Source of the DNA: AC-32 sp049644305
GTDB taxonomy: Bacteria; Actinomycetota; Thermoleophilia; Gaiellales; Gaiellaceae
Reading direction: 5' to 3'
Length of the DNA stretch: 64,000 nucleotides
Assembly: GCA_049644305.1 (NCBI GenBank)
Contig: JBARRQ010000023.1
Location: forward strand, 43,014-107,013
Shown here piece after piece: positions 57,017-64,000 of the stretch. The notes under the pieces are model-generated. The model was not told the DNA's origin. It ran no database searches and saw only the letters and a list, made by a program, of their open reading frames with translations. Positions within the stretch are counted from its first letter, which is position 1; each line of letters opens with the position of its first letter. A program made the position numbers and the translations under genes.

Positions 57017-57604
57017 GTGCTCCCGCGCCGGCTCGGAGTCCGGTTTGCGCTCGAGGCGCTCTTTCTGATCCTGCTTGCCCTGGGCGCAGGCCTCGCAGAT
57101 CTGCGGCCGCTCTTCATCGTGATCGTGATGGCCGCCGCGTGGCTTCTCGTTGCTCTGGCCGAGGTCACGGCGGAGCGGATCGACCGGTCGCCTCTCTCCT
57201 ACTTGCTATCTGACTCGCTCCGCGAGGAAGACATGCGGCCGCAACGCGTTTTCGGACCTCACCCCGACGAGGGAACGGTGGTTGCTCCGCCCTCGGCTCG
57301 GCTGCCGATGAGCCAGAGCGAGCCGGTCGAGGAGGTCGAGGAAGAGCCGCCCTCGGTCGCCGAGCCGGTGGTCGACGAGCCCGCGCCTGAATACGGAGAG
57401 CCGGAGGCTCCGGCACGTCGCCGCCGCATGCGATCGTTCCTGCGCCGCCGCACGCCGGAGCTCGAGTCCGCTGCACCATCACCGCCTCGACACGTCAAGC
57501 TGCTCCCGCGCCGTTCAGCCCCCGAGCCGAACCGGGCCTCAGAGGAGGTGTCAGATCTCTTCGGCCCGCGTAGCCCTGACGAGCCCGAGGAGACGGGCAC
57601 ATGA
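57017..57604 (+). CDS. Membrane protein with two N-terminal helices and disordered tail (paralog 1)
   Basis: 195 residues. Two helices (RFALEALFLILLALGAGLADL and LFIVIVMAAAWLLVALAEV, given in parts) are followed by a long cytoplasmic tail rich in Pro, Glu and Arg. The first about 50 residues are clearly related to those of the next gene (EA-FL-L-A--AGLA-L-PL-I--VM-AAWLLVALAE), so the two are tandem duplicates. Function unknown; neighbours suggest an envelope role. The end overlaps the next gene by ATGA. Confidence 0.7.
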   Translation: MLPRRLGVRFALEALFLILLALGAGLADLRPLFIVIVMAAAWLLVALAEVTAERIDRSPLSYLLSDSLREEDMRPQRVFGPHPDEGTVVAPPSARLPMSQSEPVEEVEEEPPSVAEPVVDEPAPEYGEPEAPARRRRMRSFLRRRTPELESAAPSPPRHVKLLPRRSAPEPNRASEEVSDLFGPRSPDEPEETGT

Positions 57605-58344
57605 GGCTGAGGATCACGCTGATCCGCTTCCTCCTCGAGGCGAGCTTTCTCGTTCTCGTTGCCGCCGCTGTCGGTTTGGCTCGTCTTGCGCCGCTCTGGA
57701 TCGGCCTCGTCATGTTCTGCGCCTGGCTGTTGGTGGCGCTCGTGGAACGGACCGAGGCGCGATCAGGACGTACGCGTCGCGCGGAGCTCGCCGGCGGTGC
57801 GGCTGCGGACCCGCTGGACGCGATACCTGCTAAGCCGCTCGAGCAGGCCGGCGAGGGTTCGAGCGAAGAATCCCTTGCGGAGCCGGAAGCCGAACGAGCG
57901 CCCCAGGCAGAGCCTGTGCCGGACGAGCCGGAGCCCGAGCCCCCGCCCGAGCTCGACCTCACACCCGAGCCGCAGCCCGAGCCCGTGCTGGAAGCCGTGC
58001 CGGAGCCGAAGCCTGAACCCGAACCCGAACCCGAGCCCGAACCCGAACCCGAACCCGAGCCCGAACCCGAACCCGAACCCGAGCCTGAACCCGAGCCAGA
58101 GCCGGAGGTTGTCGTGCCGCTCGTACCGCGCACCGAGAGCCCTCGGGAGTGGAACATCTGGGAGCTCGAGCGAATCGCAAACGAGAGTCGAGGAGACAAC
58201 CCGGCGCGACACGAGGAGCGGGCGCTTCTCCTGATGAACCTCCGTGAGTATGCGAACGCGTCCGGGGACCTCCCTGTGGACTTCGACCCGCTCGTCCGTG
58301 ACGCCTTCGGAGCAACCCTTGCACAGAGTCGCGAAGCCGGATGA
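57601..58344 (+). CDS. Membrane protein with Pro-Glu repeat tract (paralog 2)
   Basis: 247 residues with the same two-helix N-terminus as its upstream neighbour. After about residue 90 it becomes an acidic Pro-Glu tract, with an almost pure (PE)n run encoded at about 58008-58110 by CCCGAA/CCCGAG/GCCTGA-type units. Then comes a folded-looking C-terminal part (REWNIWELERIANESRG, ERALLLMNLREYANASGD). Such PE tracts act as stiff spacers. The repeat number may vary between strains. ATG overlaps the previous stop. Confidence 0.75.
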   Translation: MRLRITLIRFLLEASFLVLVAAAVGLARLAPLWIGLVMFCAWLLVALVERTEARSGRTRRAELAGGAAADPLDAIPAKPLEQAGEGSSEESLAEPEAERAPQAEPVPDEPEPEPPPELDLTPEPQPEPVLEAVPEPKPEPEPEPEPEPEPEPEPEPEPEPEPEPEPEPEVVVPLVPRTESPREWNIWELERIANESRGDNPARHEERALLLMNLREYANASGDLPVDFDPLVRDAFGATLAQSREAG

Positions 58345-58772
58345 CCCCGGCGCTCGCACAGCGGGAGGTAGCGCTCGCCGCGATCGCGCTGCTGGCGGCG
58401 ATCGTCGCGTTGGCACTGACACCCCATGGGAGCGGTGCGAAGACACAGAGCCTCCTCCAGCCGGTACTGCTGGACGGAGGTCGTTGGCGCGAGAGTCTCG
58501 CCGGTGCGACGCCCGAGCGCTTTGGGCGCCGAACGAACTGCGGAATCGTCGTTCAGCCGGACACGATCGGGGTCACCGACTCGGTCCTCCCGTGTGGCAT
58601 CAAGCTGTACATCGCCTACAAGGACAGCCCGCAGATCCTCACGCAGGTGATCGAGCGCAGGCCGGTCCCGCCTGGGCGGAAGTTCGAGCTGACGCCGAGG
58701 CTGACAGAGAGGCTCGGCCTGGACGGCGTCCAGAAGATCCGCTGGGTCTTCGCCGGAACCGCGGTACAGTGA
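58341..58772 (+). CDS. Membrane-anchored double-psi beta-barrel (RlpA-like) protein
   Basis: 143 residues: one N-terminal helix (VALAAIALLAAIVALAL) then a domain with TNCGIVVQPDTIGVTD, VLPCGIKLYIAYKD, VIERRPVPPGRKFELTPR and LGLDGVQKIRWVF. Two Cys, the T-x-GV, LPCG and ERRPVP-GR blocks match the order of RlpA/DPBB domains (ACGxx..T.GVAH..LPCGT, VxDRGP), here with the catalytic Asp replaced (ERRP for DRGP). It may bind rather than cut peptidoglycan. ATG overlaps the paralog gene by ATGA. A -10 element overlaps its 3' end. Confidence 0.75.
   Translation: MTPALAQREVALAAIALLAAIVALALTPHGSGAKTQSLLQPVLLDGGRWRESLAGATPERFGRRTNCGIVVQPDTIGVTDSVLPCGIKLYIAYKDSPQILTQVIERRPVPPGRKFELTPRLTERLGLDGVQKIRWVFAGTAVQ
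58765..58770 (+). promoter_or_regulatory. -10 element TACAGT of the candidate 6S RNA
   Basis: TACAGT ends 6 bases before 58777, the first base of the RNA's closing stem, as expected for a transcription start there. A consensus -35 was not found. Confidence 0.45.
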
Positions 58773-58776
58773 GAGA

Positions 58777-58966
58777 GCTCGACCCTGTGCGTGGCCCGGG
58801 TTCTCAATGTTGAACCAACATCAACGCAGAGGGAGCTGTTGTTCAGCCCGAGGCGCGAGCGCCGGAGGCGACGCGGCACCCACCTGGCTAGTCCAGGTTC
58901 GCAACGGGCCCGGGAGAACGGCAGGGTGGAGCCGGTGACGGGGGAGCCAACGTGGCTCCCCCGTTC
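58777..58966 (+). ncRNA. Candidate 6S RNA-like structured RNA
   Basis: The ends pair: 58777-58787 (GCTCGACCCTG) with 58922-58932 (CAGGGTGGAGC), one mismatch. A second stem GTTCTC (58800-58805) / GAGAAC (58914-58919) follows a large asymmetric bulge (12 versus 2 bases). Inside are hairpins ATGTTG/CAACAT (58807-58821), GGCG/CGCC (58852-58863) and ACCTGG/CCAGGT (58882-58898). It is closed by a terminator and has its own -10. Size, closing stem and bulge suit 6S RNA, and the neighbourhood (hisS, aspS, mnmA, alaS) is where Firmicutes keep 6S-1 RNA (bsrA). Identity is inference. Confidence 0.5.
58940..58962 (+). terminator. Terminator of the structured RNA
   Basis: Perfect 9-bp stem GGGGGAGCC / GGCTCCCCC with loop AACGT, followed by GTTCCCCGTT. 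Confidence 0.7.
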
Positions 58967-58971
58967 CCCGT

Positions 58972-58977
58972 TAGCCT
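58972..58977 (+). promoter_or_regulatory. -10 element TAGCCT for leaderless mnmA
   Basis: TAGCCT ends 6 bases before ATG 58984; no ribosome binding site. Confidence 0.5.
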
Positions 58978-58983
58978 GACAAC

Positions 58984-60285
58984 ATGGTTGAGGTCGTAGG
59001 CGATGCCTCGCGCGACGGGCGCTGGGCCATGGTGCGCCTGGTCGTCGACCGCGACCGGATCATCGGCGCGGAGGCCGAGGGGCTCGAGCTGCCGCTCGAA
59101 GGCATGACCCTGCTCGAGGCGGCGGCCGTCCGAGGGGAGGAGCTGGCGGGAGACGCGCTGGCGAACGCTCTCGGGCCGGTCTTCCGGGCCGCTCCGAAGC
59201 CGGGTCGCGTCGCGGTAGCCATGAGCGGCGGAGTGGACAGTGCGGTGGCGCTTCTGCGCGCGGGCCCGGACGCGATTGGCGTCACTCTGCGCCTCTGGCT
59301 CGATCCGCAGGGACCTGATGCGGACCGTGCCTGCTGCTCCCCCGACGCTGTGCTCGCGGCGCGCGCAACCTGCCACTCGCTCGGACTTCCGCACGTGACG
59401 CTCGACCTACGTGAGGAGTTCAGGCGCTCGGTGGTGAAGCCGTTCGTCCGCGGCTACGCGAGGGGTGAAACCCCGAACCCGTGCATCCGCTGCAACGGGA
59501 GCTTCCGGTTCGCCGAGCTCCTCGCATTCGCGAGACGCGCCGGCGCCGAGCGGCTGGCGACGGGCCATTACGCCCGCGCGCGAGAGCACAAGGGCCGGTT
59601 GCTCCTCGCGCGCGGTGTCGACGCGCTCAAGGATCAGTCGTACATGCTGGCGCGGCTCGACCCGCGTCTCCTCGAGCAGGTCTGGTTCCCGCTGGGGGAG
59701 CAAACGAAGGGCGAGACTCGTGCCGAGGCCCAGCGGGCGGGGCTCAGCGCGGCGGGGCGCGCCGAGAGCCAGGAGGCGTGTTTCCTCGCCGGCGGTGACT
59801 ACCGCTCGTTCCTGGAGCGCCATGGTCTGTCAGCCGCCGACGGCCCCCTCGTCGACCCAGCAGGACGCGAGATCGGCCGGCACGACGGCTTCTGGCGCTT
59901 CACACCTGGCCAGCGGCGGGGTCTCGGCGTTGCAGCCAGTGAGCCCCTGTTCGCCCTTCGCAGCGATCCACGAACGAACACCGTCGTCGTCGGTCCCCGC
60001 GCAGCGCTGGCCAGGCGCGACGTCGAGGTGCGCGGCAGGCTCTACGTTCCGGTTGAGCGCGCCGAGGCAAAGCTCCGCTACGGCTCGCCGGCCGTCGCAA
60101 CCGACGTCGTCGGAACCGAGAACGGTTTCGGTCTCCTGCTCGACGAGCCTGCCTACGGCGTCGCGCCCGGACAGGCCGCCGTGCTCTACGAAGGCGACCT
60201 CGTCGTCGGCGCCGGGACGATCGCCTTCGAAGATCCAGCCGGAACCGCGCAGGCGGCTCCGGCGTTTGAAGTGGGGGTCAGATGA
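58984..60285 (+). CDS. mnmA: tRNA 2-thiouridylase MnmA with an N-terminal extension
   Basis: Makes 2-thiouridine at wobble U34 of tRNA Lys, Glu and Gln. The PP-loop VAMSGGVDSAVAL, catalytic cysteines NPCIRCN and EACFLAGGDYRSF, TGHYARARE, KDQSYMLARL and TPGQRRGLGV are all present. Unusually the PP-loop is preceded by about 75 extra residues (VRLVVDRDRIIGAEAEG, LEGMTLLEAAAVRGEEL), whose pattern recalls the IscU/NifU scaffold fold but without its cysteines. A fused or degenerate scaffold-like domain is suggested. ATG 58984 is fixed by the -10 spacing. The stop overlaps the next gene by ATGA. Confidence 0.92.
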   Translation: MVEVVGDASRDGRWAMVRLVVDRDRIIGAEAEGLELPLEGMTLLEAAAVRGEELAGDALANALGPVFRAAPKPGRVAVAMSGGVDSAVALLRAGPDAIGVTLRLWLDPQGPDADRACCSPDAVLAARATCHSLGLPHVTLDLREEFRRSVVKPFVRGYARGETPNPCIRCNGSFRFAELLAFARRAGAERLATGHYARAREHKGRLLLARGVDALKDQSYMLARLDPRLLEQVWFPLGEQTKGETRAEAQRAGLSAAGRAESQEACFLAGGDYRSFLERHGLSAADGPLVDPAGREIGRHDGFWRFTPGQRRGLGVAASEPLFALRSDPRTNTVVVGPRAALARRDVEVRGRLYVPVERAEAKLRYGSPAVATDVVGTENGFGLLLDEPAYGVAPGQAAVLYEGDLVVGAGTIAFEDPAGTAQAAPAFEVGVR

Positions 60286-60668
60286 CCGGCGACGAGATCA
60301 CGCTCACGATTCCGGGGGAGGAGCCGTTTCACGAGGTCGCGCACCTCGTGCTCGGCGGGTTCGTCGCACGGCTGAATCTCTCGTTCGAAAGCCTCGACGA
60401 TCTCGAGACGGCGCTCAACGCGGTCCTCGAGCGGGCTTCGGCTGTGGGCAACGGACAGGTCACCGTCAGGCTTGCCGTCGAGGACGGGGCGATCCGCGCC
60501 TCGGTCGGGCCGTTCTCGGACGAGCGCCTGCGCCCCGAGCTGGAGCGTGAGCCCGGCGACCGCGTAGACCTGCGGCGAATCCTGGACACAGTCGTGGACG
60601 ACTACACGCTCGATGAGGACGGCTGGCTCGAGCTGAGAAAACGGGTCGAAAAGCAGGAGGGCGGTTGA
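60282..60668 (+). CDS. Anti-sigma-factor-like protein (degenerate RsbW/HATPase fold)
   Basis: 128 residues. LEISLDDLETALNAVLERA-type region (seen as DDLETALNAVLERAS, about residues 39-53) looks like the N-box of RsbW-type kinases. The G1 box (DxGxG) that should follow the strand VTVRLAVEDGAIRASVGPF is missing. It may bind the sigma factor coded next without phosphorylating an antagonist. It is coupled to both mnmA (ATGA) and the sigma gene (TGATG). Confidence 0.65.
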   Translation: MTGDEITLTIPGEEPFHEVAHLVLGGFVARLNLSFESLDDLETALNAVLERASAVGNGQVTVRLAVEDGAIRASVGPFSDERLRPELEREPGDRVDLRRILDTVVDDYTLDEDGWLELRKRVEKQEGG

Positions 60669-61435
60669 TGCCCGAGAGCGACAAGGTCCTGCTTCGGCGC
60701 TACCACGAGTCCGGCGACCTCTCCGCGCGGGAGCAGTTGATCGAGCAATACATGTCGCTCGTTCGATCGCTCGCCCGGCGGTACGCGTACCGCGGCGAAC
60801 AGCTCGAGGACCTCGTCCAGATCGGCGCGATTGGGCTGATCAAGGCGATTGACCGCTTCGACCTCGCGCGCGGGGTCGAGCTCACGACCTACGCGACGCC
60901 GAACATCATCGGCGAGATCAAGCGCCACTTCCGCGACCGAGGGTGGTCGGTGCGCGTTCCACGCGGCCTCCAGGAGCTCAACATCCAGCTCTCGCGGCTG
61001 CTGGAGGAGCTGACCGTGCAGCTCGGCCGCTCGCCGACGATTCCCGAGCTCGCCAAGGCTGCGGGGGTGACGGACGAAGAGGTGCTCGAAGCTCTCGAGA
61101 GTGGCCGGGCCTACAGCTCGTTGTCGCTTTCGGCCGGCTCGAGCCAGGACGAGGAGGGCGAACTTGATCCCCTCGAGTCCCTCGGCACCGAGGAGCCTCG
61201 GTACGAGGTCTCAGAGCACCTGGCGGTGCTGGCGCCGGGGTTTCGTGTGCTCGACGAGCGCGAGCGGAAGATCCTGCACCTGCGGTTCTTCGAGGGCCTT
61301 ACCCAGTCTCAGATCGCCCAGCAGGTTGGCATCTCGCAGATGCACGTCTCCCGTCTGATCCGCCGGTCCCTGGAGAAGATCCGCGGCGAGATCGCCGCCG
61401 AAGAGACCGACGAGCGCGCGACCGCCGGTACGTAG
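60668..61435 (+). CDS. Alternative sigma factor, SigB/SigF type
   Basis: 255-residue group 3 sigma-70 factor with regions 2, 3 and 4. Region 2: LVQIGAIGLIKAIDRFDLARG and TYATPNIIGEIKRHFRDR (in parts); region 3: RVPRGLQELN and LGRSPTIPELAKAAG; region 4: LDERERKILHLRFFEGLTQSQIA and GISQMHVSRLIRRSL. Related factors control stress and, in some actinobacteria, development. ATG 60668 (TGATG with the previous stop) is chosen over TTG 60665. Its partner is the anti-sigma-like protein just upstream. Confidence 0.93.
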   Translation: MPESDKVLLRRYHESGDLSAREQLIEQYMSLVRSLARRYAYRGEQLEDLVQIGAIGLIKAIDRFDLARGVELTTYATPNIIGEIKRHFRDRGWSVRVPRGLQELNIQLSRLLEELTVQLGRSPTIPELAKAAGVTDEEVLEALESGRAYSSLSLSAGSSQDEEGELDPLESLGTEEPRYEVSEHLAVLAPGFRVLDERERKILHLRFFEGLTQSQIAQQVGISQMHVSRLIRRSLEKIRGEIAAEETDERATAGT

Positions 61436-61557
61436 CTCTGGCGCGGGGCCGGCCGGCGCTGCGACCAGAATGTGCGGCTGCTGTCATTGCGGCAGCGGTC
61501 GGGCGGCGACCGCTTCTTCGCAAGATCGGCGGCGCGCCGGTCCAACTTGTGGAACTT

Positions 61558-61585
61558 CACTCGTTCCCGCCACCGCGAACGAGTG
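61558..61585. repeat. Inverted repeat upstream of alaS
   Basis: Perfect 9-bp arms CACTCGTTC (61558-61566) and GAACGAGTG (61577-61585), 10 bases apart, ending 47 bases before the alaS -10 element. Could bind a dimeric regulator; it is not a T-box. The rest of 61436-61645 shows only a short GCTGC/GCAGC hairpin. Confidence 0.55.
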
Positions 61586-61632
61586 AGCGAGTGCGTGCGG
61601 CGGCCGGATCTCGGAGGCGCGGCCGAGGCGGA

Positions 61633-61638
61633 TAATCT
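61633..61638 (+). promoter_or_regulatory. -10 element TAATCT for leaderless alaS
   Basis: TAATCT ends 7 bases before ATG 61646; no ribosome binding site. It is among the closest matches to TATAAT in the set. Confidence 0.55.
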
Positions 61639-61645
61639 GGCGTCG

Positions 61646-64000
61646 ATGCGCTCGACCGCCGAGCTCCGCGCCGGATACCGCGCCTTCTTCGAGTCGAAGG
61701 ATCACACGTTCAGGCCTTCGGCCTCCCTGATCCCGCGCGCGGACGACCGTTCGACGCTTTTGGTCTCGGCCGGGATGCAGCCCTTGATGCCGTTCTTCCT
61801 CGGCCTCGAAGAGCCGCCGGCGCTTTTCTTGACGACCGTGCAGAAGGTGTTCCGCACGCCCGACATCGACGAGGTAGGCCTCGACGGCTTCCACCTCACC
61901 TTCTTCGAGATGCTCGGGAACTTCTCGTTCGGGCAGTACTTCAAGGAAGGCGCGATCGAGCTCGCCTGGGAGTTCCTCTTCGATCACATGAAGCTCGAGC
62001 TAGACCCGATCTGGGTGAGCGTCTTCGCCGGCGATCCCGAGCTCGGGCTCGGCGAGGACGAAGTTGCGATCGCCCACTGGGAGCGAGTCGGCATGCCGCC
62101 GGAGCGGATCGTCCGTCTACCGCGTGCCAACAACTTCTGGTCGGTCGGCGGCCCCGGGCCGTGCGGGCCCGACTCGGAGATCTTCTACGACTGGGGCGAG
62201 GACGTCGGCTGCCGGCGGCCCGATTGCACACCGGGTTGCGAGTGTGAGCGGTTCCTCGAGTTCTGGAACCTCGTCTTCATGGAGTTCGAGCTACACGCCG
62301 ACGGCTCGCTGACGCCGCTGCCGAAACAGAACATCGACACGGGAATGGGGCTCGAGCGCGCCGCTCGGATCCTGCAACAGGTGGACTCGGTCTACGACAC
62401 GGACGGCTACCAGGCCATCATGGGCTGGATCGCCGAGCAGTCCGGCGTCTCATACGGCGAGAGCGAGCAGGCGACGAAAGCCCACAGGATCCTCGCCGAC
62501 CACGGGCGCGGAATGACCTTCCTCGCCGCCGACGGGGTAACGCCCTCGAACGAGGGGCGCGGTTACGTGATGCGGCGGATCGTCCGGCGCGCGGTGCTTC
62601 AGGCGGGCCGGATCGGGCTCGAGACGCCGTTCCTCGGCGGTCTCGCGGAGGTCGTCGTCGGGCAGATAGGCGAGGCCTACCCCGAGCTGCGGGAGCGCCG
62701 GGACGAGATCCAGGGCGTGCTGCTCGAGGAAGAGGAGCGCTTCTCGGAGACGCTGGCCAGGGGACTTCGACTGTTCGAGGAGGTAGTCCGCGGCGATGGG
62801 ATCTCCGGCGAGGACGCGTTCCGGCTGCACGACACGTACGGCTTCCCCGTCGAGCTGACGGAGGAGCTCGCCCGCGAGCGGGGCCTCGCCGTCGACGTGG
62901 ACGGATTCCGTCAGCTGATGGAGGAGCAGCGCGAGCGCTCGCGCCCCGCGGCGGCACCGGACGTCGAAGTGCGGGTGAGCGGCGATGTTCGGAGCGAGTT
63001 CGTCGGCTACGAGAAAACCGAGGTATTGACCGCGATTCTCGCCTACGAGGATCTCGGCGACGGCCGTTTCCAAGCGAAGCTCGAGCAGTCTCCGTTCTAC
63101 CCGGAGGGCGGCGGGCAGGTGTCGGACACCGGCTACATCGAGAACGAGGAGACGGGAGCGCGCGCAGAGCTGCTTGCCGCGACGCGCCTACCGGACGACG
63201 ACCAGGTGCTGACGTTCGCGGGCGAGGGATTTGCGGCGGGTATGCGCGTTCGCGCGGTCGTTCCATGGTCGGTTCGCTTCCCGACGATGGCGAACCACAC
63301 GGGTACCCATCTCCTCCACAAGGCGCTCCAGGACGTCCTCGGCGACCACGCGCGGCAGGCCGGCTCCGCCGTCCGGCCTGACAAGCTGCGCTTCGACTTC
63401 ACGCATCCGCAGGCCCTCACCGCGGAGGAGCGGGCAGAGGTAGAGCGGCGGGTCAACGAGCGGATCTTCGCGAACGTGCCCGTCCGCGCTTTCATCGTCC
63501 CGATCGAGGAAGCGCGCCGCCTCGGCGCGATGATGCTCTTCGGCGAGAAGTACGGCGACGAGGTTCGGCTCGTCGAGATCGCCGGCTACTCGCGCGAGCT
63601 CTGCGGGGGCACGCACGTGCGCGCGACAGCCGAGGTCGGGCCGTTCGTGATCCTCTCCGAGAGCTCGGTCGGCTCGGGAGTGCGCCGGATCGAGGCGGTG
63701 ACGTCGGGCGAGGCCTATGCCTTGCTGAACGCGCGCGCGAGAGAAGTGGACGAGCTTCGCGGCGAGCTCGAGCGGGCACGCAAGGAAGGCGGAAGAAGGG
63801 AGGAGCCGCGCAAGGTGCGCCTGGAGCCGAGCCGTGAGGAGGAGATCGGTGGCGTCAATGTCTACGTCGGCCGAGCGACCGGGGTGGACGTCGATGCGCT
63901 ACTGGCGGAGTCCGACCGGATCAAGCAGGAGCGCGCGCCTGCCGCGGTCGTGCTCGGATCCAGCGAGGACGGCCGTGTTCACCTCGTCGCGAACTTCGAC
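61646..64000 (+). CDS. alaS: Alanyl-tRNA synthetase, 3' truncated by the window
   Basis: 785 codons are visible, open at the right edge. Class II catalytic domain: RAFFESKDHTFRPSASLIP, FHLTFFEMLGNFSFGQYF (motif 2 region), NFWSVGGPGPCGPDSEI and MGLERAARILQQ (motif 3). The editing domain has NHTGTHLLHKAL (HxxxH) and CGGTHVRATAEVG (CxxxH), the zinc site that clears mischarged Ser/Gly-tRNA. The C-Ala domain begins before the edge (GGVNVYVGRATGVDVDALL). A Cys-rich insert, CRRPDCTPGCEC, lies in the catalytic half. ATG 61646 is set by the -10 element. Confidence 0.95.
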   Translation, partial: MRSTAELRAGYRAFFESKDHTFRPSASLIPRADDRSTLLVSAGMQPLMPFFLGLEEPPALFLTTVQKVFRTPDIDEVGLDGFHLTFFEMLGNFSFGQYFKEGAIELAWEFLFDHMKLELDPIWVSVFAGDPELGLGEDEVAIAHWERVGMPPERIVRLPRANNFWSVGGPGPCGPDSEIFYDWGEDVGCRRPDCTPGCECERFLEFWNLVFMEFELHADGSLTPLPKQNIDTGMGLERAARILQQVDSVYDTDGYQAIMGWIAEQSGVSYGESEQATKAHRILADHGRGMTFLAADGVTPSNEGRGYVMRRIVRRAVLQAGRIGLETPFLGGLAEVVVGQIGEAYPELRERRDEIQGVLLEEEERFSETLARGLRLFEEVVRGDGISGEDAFRLHDTYGFPVELTEELARERGLAVDVDGFRQLMEEQRERSRPAAAPDVEVRVSGDVRSEFVGYEKTEVLTAILAYEDLGDGRFQAKLEQSPFYPEGGGQVSDTGYIENEETGARAELLAATRLPDDDQVLTFAGEGFAAGMRVRAVVPWSVRFPTMANHTGTHLLHKALQDVLGDHARQAGSAVRPDKLRFDFTHPQALTAEERAEVERRVNERIFANVPVRAFIVPIEEARRLGAMMLFGEKYGDEVRLVEIAGYSRELCGGTHVRATAEVGPFVILSESSVGSGVRRIEAVTSGEAYALLNARAREVDELRGELERARKEGGRREEPRKVRLEPSREEEIGGVNVYVGRATGVDVDALLAESDRIKQERAPAAVVLGSSEDGRVHLVANFD

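Noticed and set aside
58008..58110. CRISPR-like or minisatellite array
   Set aside because: The regular 6-base units encode a Pro-Glu tract in frame within a real gene; there are no spacers.
1..64000. Prophage, insertion sequence, toxin-antitoxin or restriction system
   Set aside because: No integrase, transposase, methylase-nuclease or toxin family was recognised on either strand.

Overview
The window is a dense, GC-rich stretch of bacterial chromosome. It carries a complete division and cell-wall (dcw) cluster headed by mraZ, mesodiaminopimelate-type MurE, GTG and TTG starts, and many 4-base NTGA gene overlaps. About a dozen and a half gene starts lack a Shine-Dalgarno sequence and instead have a TAnnnT hexamer 6-9 bases upstream, the mark of leaderless transcripts. 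Together these point to Actinobacteria; a deep lineage such as Thermoleophilia is my best guess, by inference only. No phage, insertion sequence, integrase or CRISPR array was seen. Both ends cut genes: secDF on the left, alaS on the right.

Layout. 1-9.3 kb: fused secDF, a phasin-like protein, a PlsC-type acyltransferase, a UbiB/ABC1 kinase, a response regulator without its phospho-acceptor, small membrane or secreted proteins, and an ECF sigma factor coupled to ogt. 9.4-24.1 kb: mraZ-rsmH-ftsL-ftsI-murE-murF-mraY-murD-ftsW-murG-murC-murB-ftsQ-ftsZ, all on the plus strand and mostly overlapping. 24.1-31.1 kb: glycine cleavage genes gcvT-H-PA-PB, threonine aldolase and a serine hydrolase. 31.2-39.3 kb: Ca/H antiporter, HAD hydrolase, Cys-rich protein, endonuclease IV and AlkZ-like glycosylase (repair pair), gltX, a metallopeptidase, tRNA-Glu, a broken gene and tRNA-Gln. 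39.4-45.5 kb: a heterodimeric ABC exporter, a cyclase fused to a dead alpha/beta-hydrolase, a uracil-DNA glycosylase and a methyltransferase. 45.5-51.8 kb: histidine degradation (ftcD, hutH, hutU, hutI) with two small membrane proteins. 51.8-64 kb: cupin, metallo-beta-lactamase fold hydrolase, hisS, aspS, a DivIVA-like coiled-coil protein, two tandem paralogous membrane proteins, a double-psi beta-barrel protein, a candidate 6S RNA, mnmA, an anti-sigma-like protein, a SigB/SigF-type sigma factor and alaS.

How parts fit. The dcw cluster makes lipid II and builds the divisome, under a probable MraZ operator of GTGG repeats. The hut genes take histidine to glutamate with the one-carbon unit passed to tetrahydrofolate; the gcv cluster also feeds one-carbon units to folate. 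The hisS-aspS ... RNA ... mnmA ... alaS order resembles the Firmicutes neighbourhood of 6S RNA.

The most unusual non-coding signals are three divergent gene pairs whose starts flank one symmetric TAnnnTA element, so that a single 7-bp site supplies a -10 box on both strands, and a roughly 62-bp repeat in five intergenic copies, three of them touching or within two bases of a stop codon.
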